DNA from: Bacillus pumilus
GTDB lineage: Bacteria > Bacillota > Bacilli > Bacillales > Bacillaceae
DNA length: 64,000 nucleotides
Direction: 5' to 3'
Assembly: GCF_024498355.1 (NCBI RefSeq)
Contig: NZ_CP101833.1
Coordinates: 3,577,001-3,641,000, forward strand
Numbering within the stretch: position 1 is the first letter of the stretch; each line of letters opens with the position of its first letter. Below, one piece after another: positions 26,103-37,500 of the stretch. The position numbers and the translations under genes are program-made. The notes below the pieces were generated by a model. The model ran no database searches and was not told the DNA's origin. It saw only the letters and a program-made list of their open reading frames with translations.

Positions 26103-26981
26103 ATGTCCAAACGCCCTGAAGGAATGGGTACTGAGGATTCTCTTTTCAGAGAAAGCCGTCCTTTTTTTATACCTGGGACGGAGCAACTGGATATCACAGC
26201 ACACCCTTACAGACTTTTTATATTTAAACCGAATACTACTCCTCCAGCGGCTGGTTTTCCAGTCATGTACGTGCTTGATGGAAATTCACTTTTTGGCACA
26301 ATGGTCGAAGCACTTCGTCTACAGTCAAGAAGACCTGAAAAAACAGGTGTCGTACCTGCCATCATTGTTGGAATTGGCTATCAGACAGAAGCGCCCTATC
26401 ATCCGCTCAGGCATTATGATCTCACTCTTACCGGCCCTGACGCTTCCATTGGTGGCAAAAGAAAGGACTTCTCCAACCATACATATGGCGGGGCCTCTGC
26501 GTTCTTTTCTTTTTTAGAAAAGATTGTAAAGCCTTATATCGAGCAGCGCTTTCCGATCAACCAGAGTCGTCAAACACTGTTTGGACACTCTCTTGGCGGT
26601 CTTTTTGTATTACACACACTATTTGAGCACCCTGATGCTTATCAGACATATATTGCGGGCAGTCCTTCTATCCACTGGAACAAAGAATTATTTCTAGAAA
26701 AAGAACACCAATTCACCAGCCATATACGTCAGATGTCTATGAATGTCAGGCTGCTTGTAGGTGTAGGTGAGTTAGAAAAACACCACCCATGTCAAATGAA
26801 TGATCATGCACAGTCACTAGCAAACCGCATGCTGCCTTTATCCTCATATGGCTTGCATTCCGCCTATCACGAGTTCCCTGAAGAAGGACATACGTCAGTT
26901 TTACCGGTACTGATGAATTACGCTTTTCGTTTTGCACTCTATCATGATCCATTAACAACCACAGATATGAAAGAAAGGTAG
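26103..26981 (+). CDS. besA: Bacillibactin trilactone esterase, BesA-like
   Basis: 292 residues, alpha/beta hydrolase of the esterase D/IroE family. Nucleophile elbow GHSLGG (Ser near residue 163) and a C-terminal His in EEGHTSV (about 263); oxyanion-side segment VMYVLDGNSLFG near residue 57. In B. subtilis BesA (YuiI) hydrolyses ferric bacillibactin and its gene leads into dhbACEBF, exactly as here. The frame is open from 25980, but that start lies inside the Fur operator; the ATG at 26103 has GAGGAAGGGG ahead and gives family length. The stop is seven bases from dhbA. Confidence 0.93.
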   Translation: MSKRPEGMGTEDSLFRESRPFFIPGTEQLDITAHPYRLFIFKPNTTPPAAGFPVMYVLDGNSLFGTMVEALRLQSRRPEKTGVVPAIIVGIGYQTEAPYHPLRHYDLTLTGPDASIGGKRKDFSNHTYGGASAFFSFLEKIVKPYIEQRFPINQSRQTLFGHSLGGLFVLHTLFEHPDAYQTYIAGSPSIHWNKELFLEKEHQFTSHIRQMSMNVRLLVGVGELEKHHPCQMNDHAQSLANRMLPLSSYGLHSAYHEFPEEGHTSVLPVLMNYAFRFALYHDPLTTTDMKER

Positions 26982-26988
26982 TGAACAC

Positions 26989-27774
26989 ATGAAATATAGT
27001 GGTCTATCTCAAAAGATTGTGCTTATCACAGGAGCCGGACAAGGTATTGGACAAGCAGTTGCGCAAAGACTAGCCGAAGAAGGTGCGATCATTGCGGCAG
27101 TTGACGCAAATGAAGATCAACTGCAAAGTACTGTTCAACAAATGAACGATGAAGGAATACACGCCTTTGCCTATCCATGTGATATTAGCGATCAAACTTC
27201 TGTTCAACATGTTGTCAGCCAAATTGAACAGCAGCTTGGACCCATTTATTTACTGGTCAATGTAGCAGGCATTCTTCGAATGGGTTCTATTAACCAGCTT
27301 CGAGCAGACGACTGGGAACAGACCTTTGCAGTCAACACACATGGTGTCTTTTACGTATCTCAAGCTGTCTCCAAATACATGATAAAAAGAACAGAGGGAG
27401 TCATTGTGACCATCAGCTCTAACGCCGGTGGCATTCCTAGAATGAATATGGCTGCCTATGCCGCTTCAAAAGCAGCAGCTACTTCCTTTACAAAAACACT
27501 TGGATTAGAGCTAGCATCCTACGGAATTAGATGCAATGTCGTCTCTCCTGGCTCTACCGCAACACCTATGCAATGGGCGTTATGGTCTGATGAACATGGT
27601 GCAGACAATGTGATCAAAGGTTCATTAGAGACGTATAAAACCGGTATTCCTTTACAAAAAATCGCTGATCCTCAAAGTATCGCTGATGCAGTACTCTTCT
27701 TTGCATCTGAGCAAGCCAGTCACATTACGATGCAGAATCTGACGATTGATGGTGGCGCAACACTCGGAATCTAG
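26989..27774 (+). CDS. dhbA: 2,3-dihydro-2,3-dihydroxybenzoate dehydrogenase
   Basis: 261 residues, classical short-chain dehydrogenase: TGAGQGIG cofactor motif (about 14-21), NVAG (about 88-91), catalytic Ser in TISSNAGG (about 143) and YAASK (Tyr near 157). Oxidises 2,3-dihydro-2,3-DHB to 2,3-dihydroxybenzoate with NAD+. First biosynthetic gene of the bacillibactin operon, same order as B. subtilis dhbACEBF. Cytoplasmic. Confidence 0.97.
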   Translation: MKYSGLSQKIVLITGAGQGIGQAVAQRLAEEGAIIAAVDANEDQLQSTVQQMNDEGIHAFAYPCDISDQTSVQHVVSQIEQQLGPIYLLVNVAGILRMGSINQLRADDWEQTFAVNTHGVFYVSQAVSKYMIKRTEGVIVTISSNAGGIPRMNMAAYAASKAAATSFTKTLGLELASYGIRCNVVSPGSTATPMQWALWSDEHGADNVIKGSLETYKTGIPLQKIADPQSIADAVLFFASEQASHITMQNLTIDGGATLGI

Positions 27775-27800
27775 CATTTCATCAAAAAGGAGGCCTTTTC

Positions 27801-28982
27801 ATGAAACATTCATTATTGTCGACAGAAGAAAAAGTACAGTTGATCCAAGACTATCAGCCAGGCTCTTTTTTCCTTGCTTCCCCTAAACGCACGATACTGG
27901 CAGAAGGGATCTTCCAGCATATTGAAACCAATCAGCTAAATGAACTATCCAAAAGGGTAGCGCACGTATTTGACGCTGCCAAACAAGCTGGTATTCGAAC
28001 ACCGATTGTTGCAGGTGCTGTTCCGTTTGATCCGGCGCAACCGGTTCGCTTAAGTGTTCCAGCCCACGTGCAGTTTAGTGATCCACTCGAATTTCATCAA
28101 GGTGATGAGAAGACGGAAGTGGCAGCTCCATCCTATGAGGTGACACCTGTCCCCTCTCCAGATGTCTACATGAAAGGTGTGAACGAAGGGTTAGCTAAAA
28201 TTGAGAAAGGAGAGCTTAGCAAAATCGTACTCTCTCGATCTCTCCATCTCAAATCAAATCGAGAAATGAATACGAAAGCAATACTCGAACGGCTTGCTCT
28301 TCATAACACGACTGGCTATACGTTTGCTGCAAATGTAGCTGATCCGAAATCTTCCCAAGAGCGAACACTTCTTGGCGCAAGCCCTGAGCTGCTTCTTTCA
28401 AAGACTGGTTCATCTGTTATTTCCAATCCACTCGCTGGTTCTCGGCCACGCAGTTCAGATCCAGTAGAAGACCAGCGCCGTCACGATGAACTACTTACTT
28501 CAGCGAAGGATTTACACGAACATGCAGTGGTTGTCGATGCTGTCACTAAGGCGCTCGCTCCTTACTGTCATACACTAAATGTGCCTGCATCACCATCAGT
28601 CATACAAACAGAAACGATGTGGCATTTATCTACTGTCGTAAAAGGTGAATTAATAGATGCAGGAGTGTCTTCAATTGATTTAGCACTTAGCCTTCATCCA
28701 ACACCCGCAGTATGCGGAACACCTACAGCAGATGCACGTGCAGCAATCCAAGCGATTGAACCCTTCGATCGAGGATTTTTCACAGGAATGATCGGCTGGT
28801 CAGATGAAAATGGTGATGGTGATTGGATTGTCACCATTCGTTGTGCAGAAGCTGAGGGTCACTCCCTTCGCCTATTTGCTGGTGCAGGAGTGGTCAAAGG
28901 ATCAAAGGCAGAAGAAGAGCTAGCCGAAACATCTGCAAAATTCAACACGATGCTTCATGCTATGGGCATCCATCATCTATAA
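27801..28982 (+). CDS. dhbC: Isochorismate synthase DhbC
   Basis: 393 residues (398 in B. subtilis) of the chorismate-utilising MST enzyme family. Motifs: KIVLSRSL (about 140-147), NPLAGSRPR (about 213-221), [19 protein letters not shown] (about 230), [11 protein letters not shown] (about 296-306) and the Mg-binding Glu in [11 protein letters not shown]. Converts chorismate to isochorismate, drawing shikimate flux into 2,3-DHB. AAAAGGAGG lies about eight bases before the ATG. Confidence 0.97.
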   Translation: MKHSLLSTEEKVQLIQDYQPGSFFLASPKRTILAEGIFQHIETNQLNELSKRVAHVFDAAKQAGIRTPIVAGAVPFDPAQPVRLSVPAHVQFSDPLEFHQGDEKTEVAAPSYEVTPVPSPDVYMKGVNEGLAKIEKGELSKIVLSRSLHLKSNREMNTKAILERLALHNTTGYTFAANVADPKSSQERTLLGASPELLLSKTGSSVISNPLAGSRPRSSDPVEDQRRHDELLTSAKDLHEHAVVVDAVTKALAPYCHTLNVPASPSVIQTETMWHLSTVVKGELIDAGVSSIDLALSLHPTPAVCGTPTADARAAIQAIEPFDRGFFTGMIGWSDENGDGDWIVTIRCAEAEGHSLRLFAGAGVVKGSKAEEELAETSAKFNTMLHAMGIHHL

Positions 28983-29005
28983 AAATACACAGGAGATGAC
29001 AAAAC

Positions 29006-30625
29006 ATGTTTGTTCAACCACCTACATGGCCAGACGAATTTGCAAAACGCTACCGGGAAAACGGCTGTTGGCGTGGAGAAACCTTTGGCGGTATGCTTCG
29101 TGCACGCGCCGCATCGTTAGGGAATAAATCAGCGATTACATATTCTCATACGCACTTGAGCTACCAAGAACTTGATGAGCGCGTCAGCAGTCTTGCCGCT
29201 GGTTTTCATCAGCTTGGTATTCAAAAGGGAAGTCGAGTTGTCGTTCAGCTTCCTAACATTCCGGCTTTTTTTGAAGTCATTTTCGCTTTATTTCGAATCG
29301 GTGCTTTACCCGTCTTCTCGCTGCCATCTCATAGAAGCAGCGAAATCACGTATTTTATTGAGTTTGCCGAAGCAGACGCATATGTCATTACAGATATCGA
29401 CGGCGGCTTTGATTATCGATCACTTGCACGTCAAGTGAAAGAAAAGCTTCCCTCTTTGCCTCATGTCATTGTTGCCGGGGAAGCTGAAGAATTCCTTGCC
29501 TTGGATGATCTGCGCAAGGACCCAGCACTTGATCCTCAAATTCATGTAGAGGCAAGCGATATTGCGTTTCTTCAGTTATCTGGAGGCAGCACAGGCCTTT
29601 CAAAGCTCATTCCTCGCACACATGATGACTATATTTATAGTCTTTGGAAAAGCAATGAGGTGTGCGAACTCACACAAGATAGTGTGTATCTGGCTACACT
29701 TCCAGTTGCACACAACTATCCATTAAGCTCGCCTGGAGTCCTTGGGACGTTATACGCAGGCGGAAGAGTTGTTCTTGCACCTGGCTCAAGCCCTGATGTA
29801 GTCTTTCCACTCATTGAAAAAGAGCGTGCGACCATTACCGCTGTGGTCCCACCTATCGCATTGATTTGGCTAGAGGCCGCTCCTCATCGATCAGATGACT
29901 TATCTAGTCTTAAGGTTTTACAAGTCGGTGGTGCTAAATTAAGTGCAGAGGCAGCAAAACATGTTATGCCTGCCCTTGGATGTAAGCTCCAGCAAGTTTT
30001 TGGCATGGCAGAAGGTCTGGTCAACTATACCAGATTGGATGATCCTGAACATGTCATTATTCATACACAAGGACGTCCGATGTCTGAATATGATGAGGTA
30101 CTAGTGGTAGATGATGAAGACAAGCCAGTCCCTAATGAAGTAGCAGGACACCTTTTGACAAGAGGGCCCTATACAATTCGTGGCTACTATAAAGCCGATG
30201 AACAAAATAAAAAAGCCTTTACACCCGATGGCTTTTACAGAACAGGTGACATCGTGCGATTAACCAAAGAAGGAAATGTTGTTGTAGAAGGCAGAGACAA
30301 GGATCAAATCAATCGTGGTGGCGAAAAGGTGGCCGCTGAAGAAGTCGAAAACCATTTACTTGCGCATGCTGACATTCATGATGCCGCCATGGTGTCCATG
30401 CCGGATCCGTTCCTTGGTGAACGCTCATGTGCCTTTGTGATTGCGAAAGACAACAGCAAACCAGCACCCGAGGCGTTAAAGTCATTTCTAAGAGAACGCG
30501 GACTCGCTGCCTATAAAATTCCCGACCGCATTGAATGGATCGATGCGTTCCCACAAACAGGTGTAGGCAAAGTCAGTAAAAAAGCATTAAGAGAATTAGC
30601 TGCAATCCATACTGCCAACGTATAA
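29006..30625 (+). CDS. dhbE: 2,3-dihydroxybenzoate-AMP ligase DhbE
   Basis: 539 residues, stand-alone adenylation enzyme of the ANL superfamily. P-loop [19 protein letters not shown] (about 193-211), A5-like [13 protein letters not shown] (about 332), A7 YRTGDIVRL (about 411), and the catalytic Lys in [14 protein letters not shown] near the C-terminus. The pocket Asn in [14 protein letters not shown] is typical of DHB-activating enzymes. Activates 2,3-DHB and loads it onto the aryl carrier domain of DhbB. AGGAG precedes the ATG by ten bases. Confidence 0.97.
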   Translation: MFVQPPTWPDEFAKRYRENGCWRGETFGGMLRARAASLGNKSAITYSHTHLSYQELDERVSSLAAGFHQLGIQKGSRVVVQLPNIPAFFEVIFALFRIGALPVFSLPSHRSSEITYFIEFAEADAYVITDIDGGFDYRSLARQVKEKLPSLPHVIVAGEAEEFLALDDLRKDPALDPQIHVEASDIAFLQLSGGSTGLSKLIPRTHDDYIYSLWKSNEVCELTQDSVYLATLPVAHNYPLSSPGVLGTLYAGGRVVLAPGSSPDVVFPLIEKERATITAVVPPIALIWLEAAPHRSDDLSSLKVLQVGGAKLSAEAAKHVMPALGCKLQQVFGMAEGLVNYTRLDDPEHVIIHTQGRPMSEYDEVLVVDDEDKPVPNEVAGHLLTRGPYTIRGYYKADEQNKKAFTPDGFYRTGDIVRLTKEGNVVVEGRDKDQINRGGEKVAAEEVENHLLAHADIHDAAMVSMPDPFLGERSCAFVIAKDNSKPAPEALKSFLRERGLAAYKIPDRIEWIDAFPQTGVGKVSKKALRELAAIHTANV

Positions 30626-30644
30626 AAAAAGAGGAGTGAAAACC

Positions 30645-31553
30645 ATGGCAATCCCTACTATTCCTGCGTATCCAATGCCGAGCACACAAGATTTACCCGA
30701 AAATAAAGTGAACTGGATACCGGATCCGAATCGTGCTGTTCTGCTGATACATGACATGCAGCAATATTTTTTAAATGCATTTCAACACGATTCATCACCG
30801 ATCACAGAGTTAGTTCAACATATTGAACAATTACGTGATACATGCAATGAACTTGGAATTCCAGTCGTTTATACAGCTCAACCTGGTGACCAAGACCCGA
30901 AAGATCGTGCCTTATTAACAGATTTTTGGGGACCTGGACTTGGTGATGATGAAGCATTGACAAAGATCATTGATCAGCTCGCTCCATCTGAAGCAGATAC
31001 AGTGCTGACAAAATGGCGTTATAGTGCATTTAAAAAATCCAAGTTTTTAGATATTCTCCGAGAAGATGGGCGAGATCAACTGATCATTACTGGCGTATAT
31101 GCACATATCGGCTGTATGCTGACAGCCGCAGAAGCATTCATGCTCGATATTGAAACCTTTTTTGTCGCAGATGCCGTTGCTGACTTTTCACTTAAGCATC
31201 ACAAAATGGCGATGACCTATGCAGCTGAGCGCTGTGCGGTAACCACAACAACAGACCAGATCATTTGTCGTTTAACAGGACAGGAAGCAGACGGTGATGA
31301 CCTATCCTTTGATTCCATCCTTCACCAAGTAGCTGAGTATCTTCAAGTCGAGCCGGATCAAATACCGCTTGACGAGAATCTCGTCTACCTAGGTCTCGAT
31401 TCTATTAGAATGATGAGCCTAGCGGAAAAGTGGAGGCAGCAAGGAGCGGCAGTCAATTTCGTTGAGCTTGCAGCAAATCCAACGCTCGCTCATTGGCGAA
31501 CCCTTCTTTTCCCAGAAAAACAGCCATCTATCCCAAATATCGATTATTTGTAA
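30645..31553 (+). CDS. dhbB: Isochorismatase / aryl carrier protein DhbB
   Basis: 302 residues, two functions. N-terminal isochorismatase (about 1-210) with VLLIHDMQQYF (catalytic Asp near 34), Lys in TKWRYSAF and the reactive region GVYAHIGCMLTA. C-terminal aryl carrier domain (about 215-290) with phosphopantetheine Ser in YLGLDSIRMM (about 249). Makes 2,3-dihydro-2,3-DHB from isochorismate and carries activated DHB to DhbF. The ATG at 30645 follows GAGGAG; an in-frame GTG three codons earlier overlaps the ribosome site. Confidence 0.97.
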   Translation: MAIPTIPAYPMPSTQDLPENKVNWIPDPNRAVLLIHDMQQYFLNAFQHDSSPITELVQHIEQLRDTCNELGIPVVYTAQPGDQDPKDRALLTDFWGPGLGDDEALTKIIDQLAPSEADTVLTKWRYSAFKKSKFLDILREDGRDQLIITGVYAHIGCMLTAAEAFMLDIETFFVADAVADFSLKHHKMAMTYAAERCAVTTTTDQIICRLTGQEADGDDLSFDSILHQVAEYLQVEPDQIPLDENLVYLGLDSIRMMSLAEKWRQQGAAVNFVELAANPTLAHWRTLLFPEKQPSIPNIDYL

Positions 31554-31568
31554 AGGAGGTATAGACCC

Positions 31569-34500
31569 TTGTCGATCCAGTCCGTCGATTCATTTCCACT
31601 GACCGGTGCCCAATCAGGCATTTGGTATGCGCAACAGCTTGATCCATCTAATCCAATTTTCAATACAGCTGAGTATATAGATATTAAAGGATATATTGAT
31701 CCAGTACACTTTGAAGTAGCCATCCGAAAGACTGTCTTAGAAGCAGATTCTCTGCATATGCGCTTCGTTGAAGATGCTGACGGTCCAAAGCAATGGTTTA
31801 CATCCAAAAGCGATATCCCATTTCAATTCATCAATTTACAAAATGAAAAACAGCCGCTTGATGAGGCTAAAGCATGGATGAAGACAGATCTTTCAACATC
31901 AGTCTCTTTAGAGAAAGATGTATTATTCCGTGAAGTACTCTTTCAAATTGCGGACGATCGATTTCTCTGGTATCAGCGCATTCATCACATTGCCATTGAT
32001 GGGTTCGCCTTTTCACTCATCGCACGTCGTGTTGCTGAGGTCTATTCAGCCCTATCGCAAGAAAAACCTGTGCCTCCTCAAACATTTGGCACCTTCCATG
32101 ACGTAGTCCAAGAGGAGATCGCATATAAACATTCCAATCGCTATGAAGATGATCAGGCTTTTTGGAAAAATCGCTTTGCTGATCAACCTGAAATCGTTAG
32201 CCTTGCTGAGCTTGCCCCAAGAACTTCGGATGATTTTATCCGAAAAACCGCTAGCTATGATGCCGCAAAGGTAAGCAAAATGAAAAAAAATGCTCAAGCT
32301 TTCGGTGGTACCTGGCATGAAATGATTCTTGCCGCATCCGCTCTATATATGCATCGTATGACTGGTGCACATGATATTGTTTTAGGATTGCCTGTTATGA
32401 TGCGCCTTGGATCTTGCGCATTGCAAACACCTGGAATGGTCATGAACCTAGTACCGCTTCGTTTAACATGCAAACCCGAAATGACGCTCTCAGCACTTGT
32501 TCGCCAAGTATCCGATGAACTTAAAGCCATTCGTCCTCATCAAAGATATCGTCACGAAGATATGAGGAGAGACTTTAAACTCATCGGCAGAAATCAACGA
32601 TTATTTGGTCCACAGATCAATATCATGCCATTTGATTATCATCTCATGTTCGATCAGAGCATGGGTCAAGCGCATAATCTTTCAGCAGGACCAGTGGATG
32701 ATTTATCGATCAACATATATGACCGCGCCGATGGGAACGGGTTTCAAATCGATTTTGATGCAAACCCTGCAGTTTACAAAGAGCAATCGGTTGACGCTCA
32801 TCAGCATCGTTTTCTTCAATTGCTGGAGGAAATAACCGGACTAGAGCAAGATCAGACAATCAGTCAATTCAACCTTCTCTTGTCTAAAGAAAAAGAGAAC
32901 ATCCTCAAGCACTGGAATGCTACAAAACAAGAATTACCAAAAGAATGTTTACGGGAACTATTTGAAAAACAAGTCAGCAAAACACCACATGCAGAAGCAT
33001 TACAGTTTGAAGAAATCACTTTGACCTACGAAGAGTTGAATCAGCGAGCAAATCAATTAGCTCATTATTTGAAAAAGCACGGCATTGGACCAGAACAATT
33101 TGTCGCAATTGCTCTGCCTCGATCGATCGATATGGTCGTGAGTCTATTGGCCGTCGTCAAAACGGGAGCCGCATACCTGCCATTAGACCCTGATTACCCT
33201 AGCGATCGTGTTGCCTATATGCTAGATGATGCTAAACCTGTGTGCTTGCTCACAGTCAAAGAGACAGCAGAGCGTTTTGACCATCCACATATCGTCCAAC
33301 TGGATGATTCAACTGTTCATCAGGAGATAGTAGGCGGTCTGCATCTCAATCCGACCTGGAACGAAGGCTCTCCACATCATCCGGCATACATCATCTACAC
33401 GTCAGGATCGACAGGCAAACCAAAGGGTGTTGTTGTAACAAAGCGAAATGTGATCAATTTTATATTGTCCATGCAAGATTCATTTTTATTAGATCAAAAA
33501 GACCAGCTTCTAGCGGTAACGACCATTGCCTTTGATATTTCCGGACTAGAAATGTTCCTCCCGCTTTTACATGGGGCTGCTCTTTTATTGGCAAAAAAAG
33601 AGACCATCCAAGAGCCAGCAAAGCTTTCAGACATGATTCGTTCTCATCATGTCACAATCATGCAGGCAACACCAACGTTGTGGCATGCATTGGCAGATGA
33701 ATCCCCTGACGTGATAACAGGTATGCGTGTCCTTGTTGGAGGAGAAGCACTTCCTGCCTCCCTTTTGCACACATTGCAATCTCTTCAATGTGACATTACC
33801 AATTTGTACGGACCTACAGAAACGACGATATGGTCTACGATGGTAAATGTCACAGCACATCAAGACAATAGCGCGCCGCCGATTGGTAAACCCATTTGGA
33901 ATACGAGCATATATATTTTAGATGAAGGACTAAACCCAGTCCCAGCAGGATCAATCGGTGAACTTTATATTGCAGGTGAAGGAGTATCTAGAGGATATCT
34001 TGGACGATATGATTTAACGGCTGAACGTTTTGTCGCTGATCCATTCGGCACAAAAGGCACGAGAATGTATCGTACAGGTGATTTAGCCAGATGGCGTGAG
34101 GATGGTTCGATTGATTATATCAGCCGTGCCGATCTTCAAATTAAAATCCGCGGCTTCCGTATTGAACTAGGTGAAATTGAAACAGTGATTATGCAACACC
34201 AAGCAATAAAGCATACATCTGTTATCGTTCGTGAGGATCAACCTGGACAACAGTTGCTTTGTGCGTATGTTGTGCTGACAGATGGCACTTCTCTGCATCC
34301 TTCAGAGCTCAGGCAGTTTGTGGCAACATCGCTCCCTGATTACATGGTGCCTTCTGCTGTTGTCGTTTTGCCAGAACTTCCACTTACACCAAACGGCAAA
34401 ATCAATCGCAAAGCATTACCAACACCAAATATGTCTTTAGTTAGTTCTGAGCGTACACCTAGAACACCCCAAGAAGACATGTTATGTAGTTTATTTGCAG

Positions 34501-37500
34501 AAACCCTTGGCGTATCTCAAATTGGCATAGATGATAATTTCTTTGACTTAGGGGGACATTCCTTGCTCGCCGCTCGTCTGCTTAGACGTATACGCGATAC
34601 ACTTGGTGCAGACCTAAGCATGAGTACCATTTTTGAATCACCTAGAGTTGTTGAGCTTGCGCAACACATTGACAAAGCGAAGGACTTACGGCCGCCACTT
34701 CAGGTAGAAAACAAACCAGATGAGATTCCGTTATCCTTTGCTCAAAAGCGTCTCTGGTTCCTTCATTGCCTTGAAGGACCAAGTCCAACTTACAATATTC
34801 CACTTGTCATTCAGCTGACAGGTACACTAGATCAAAAAGCTCTTATTGGTGCATTGGCAGATATCACTGAAAAACATGAAACACTTAGAACCATTTTTCC
34901 AAATAAGAACGGCATGCCAAGACAGGTCATTTCACATCCAAAAAGTGTTCAACCTGAACTCCATGTCACAGCTTCCACCGATCAACAAATTGAAAATCAG
35001 TTAAACGAAGCCATTCGCTATAGCTTTAACATTGAGGAAAAACCCGCACTGCGAGCAGAATTATTCATGCTTGATGCAAATCGATACGTGCTACTTCTAT
35101 TGCTACATCACATCGCTGGTGACGGCTGGTCACTTGCACCATTGACACGAGACTTAGCTGCTGCTTACGAAGCCCTTATACAAGGAAAATCAATCTCCTT
35201 GCCAGCCGAACCTGTTCAATATGCTGACTATGCCATTTGGCAGCAGAAGCTGTTGGGCAGTGAAGAAGAGAAGGATAGTCTATTTGCCAAACAACTAGGT
35301 TATTGGACGGGTGCATTACATGGTCTGCCGGAAGAACTGGAGCTTCCCTATGACTTCCCGCGTCCACAGGAAGGAAGCTTCAACGGTGCTACGATTGACT
35401 TTACGATTGAACCCGCTTTACACCACCTACTTCTTGATCTTGCAAAGCAGCATCAAGTGAGTTTGTTCATGGTGCTCCAAGCATCGCTTGCAGCATTACT
35501 GACACGCCTTGGGGCGGGAACAGATATCCCAATTGGCAGTCCGATTGCTGGACGGAATGATGATGCACTTGACGACATTGTTGGGTTGTTTGTGAACACA
35601 CTTGTATTACGTACAAATACAGCTGGTAATCCAACCTTTAGTGAGCTATTGAAGCGAGTGCGAGACGTTGACTTAGCAGCCTACGAGCATCAGGATCTAC
35701 CATTCGAGCGGCTAGTTGAAGTCCTAAATCCAACTCGATCCAGATCACGCAATCCATTGTTTCAGGTCATGCTTGCCTTCCAAAATACACCGAAGGCCGA
35801 AATGAAGCTGGCACAACTTGACTCAGACCTCTACGTGAAACCAGTGGGATCAGCTAAATTTGATCTGACCATCGAATTAACAGAACATAGAACCGAAACT
35901 GGGTCAGCAGCAGGGTTAACAGGGTTATTTGAATTCAGCACAGATGTGTTTATACAAAGCACCATTCAAGCAATCGCTGACAGAATGAAGCGCTTTTTAA
36001 CAGAGGCAGCTGAGCATCCACATCTGCCTATTGGTCAAGTAAATATTTTATCAGAAAAAGAGCGCCAAACATTTCTCCCTGATAAAAAGACAATCGCTCA
36101 GTTAGACCAAACGCTTAGTCTGCCAGCCTTATTTGAAAAAGCGGCGCAGCAATACCCAGAGCGTGTGGCTGTAACGGATGGCAATCATCAGCTTACCTAT
36201 AAAGAGTTAAACGACAAAGCTAATCGTCTTGCTCATTTGTTAATAGAAAGAGGCGTTGGACCAGAGCAGTTCGTTGCACTTGCCCTGCCTAGATCAATCG
36301 ATATGCTCGTGAGCTTATTAGCCGTTCATAAAGCAGGCGCAGCCTATGTCCCGCTTGATCCTGACTATCCAGCAGACAGGCTAGCATACATGATACAAGA
36401 TGCCAAGCCAGTTTGTAGCATCACAACAAAAGCAGACGCAGTGCATCTCCCTTCTGATTGCGATTTGATTTTGTTAGACGAAAAAGAAACGAGTGACCAA
36501 CTGCTTAATACGTCAAATCACAATCCGGCTGATATAGACAGAATCGAGCCACTTACTTCTCTGCATCCAGCCTATATTATTTATACATCTGGTTCTACAG
36601 GCAAGCCAAAAGGAGTGGTCATCCCACACCAAAATGTCATCCGTCTTCTGACATCTACTGCACATTGGTTCCATTTTGATGAAGAAGATGTTTGGACAAT
36701 GTTTCATTCATATGCCTTTGATTTTTCCGTATGGGAAATCTGGGGACCCCTTTTATATGGCGGTCGACTTGTGATTGTACCTCATACCATCTCTCGCTCT
36801 CCTGAAGAGATGCTCCAGCTTTTAGTCGATGAAGGTGTGACAGTACTTAACCAAACACCTTCTGCCTTCTATCAGCTCATGCAGGCAGACAAGGAACAAC
36901 AAACACTTGGTCAAGCATTATCACTCCGCTATGTCATTTTTGGCGGTGAAGCATTAGAGCTCAGCAGATTAGAAGATTGGTACAGCCGTCACTCAGATCG
37001 TAAGCCAAAGCTAATCAACATGTACGGCATTACAGAAACCACCGTACACGTTACGTACAATGTACTCAATCGAGACATGATTACAAAAAAATCCAGTAGC
37101 TTAATAGGTGAACCCATTCCTGATTTACACGTTTATGTACTAGATGAATACCTACAACCTGTTCCCCCTGGGACAACAGGTGAAATGTATGTAGCTGGAG
37201 CCGGCTTGGCAAGAGGTTATCTAGGCAGGCCTGATCTGACATCTGACCGATTCCCTGCCGACCCTTATGGAGCACCTGGCACAAGGATGTATCGTACAGG
37301 CGATCTCGCACGTTGGACGAAAGAGGGTTCACTTGATTACATTGGCAGAGCTGATCATCAAATTAAAATTCGCGGGTTCCGCATTGAACTTGGAGAAATT
37401 GAAGCCGTTTTGGCACGTCACGATGCAGTTGCACAAGTTGCTGTCATCATGCGAGAGGATCAGCCTGGTGACAAACGCTTAGTCGCATATATCGTGACAA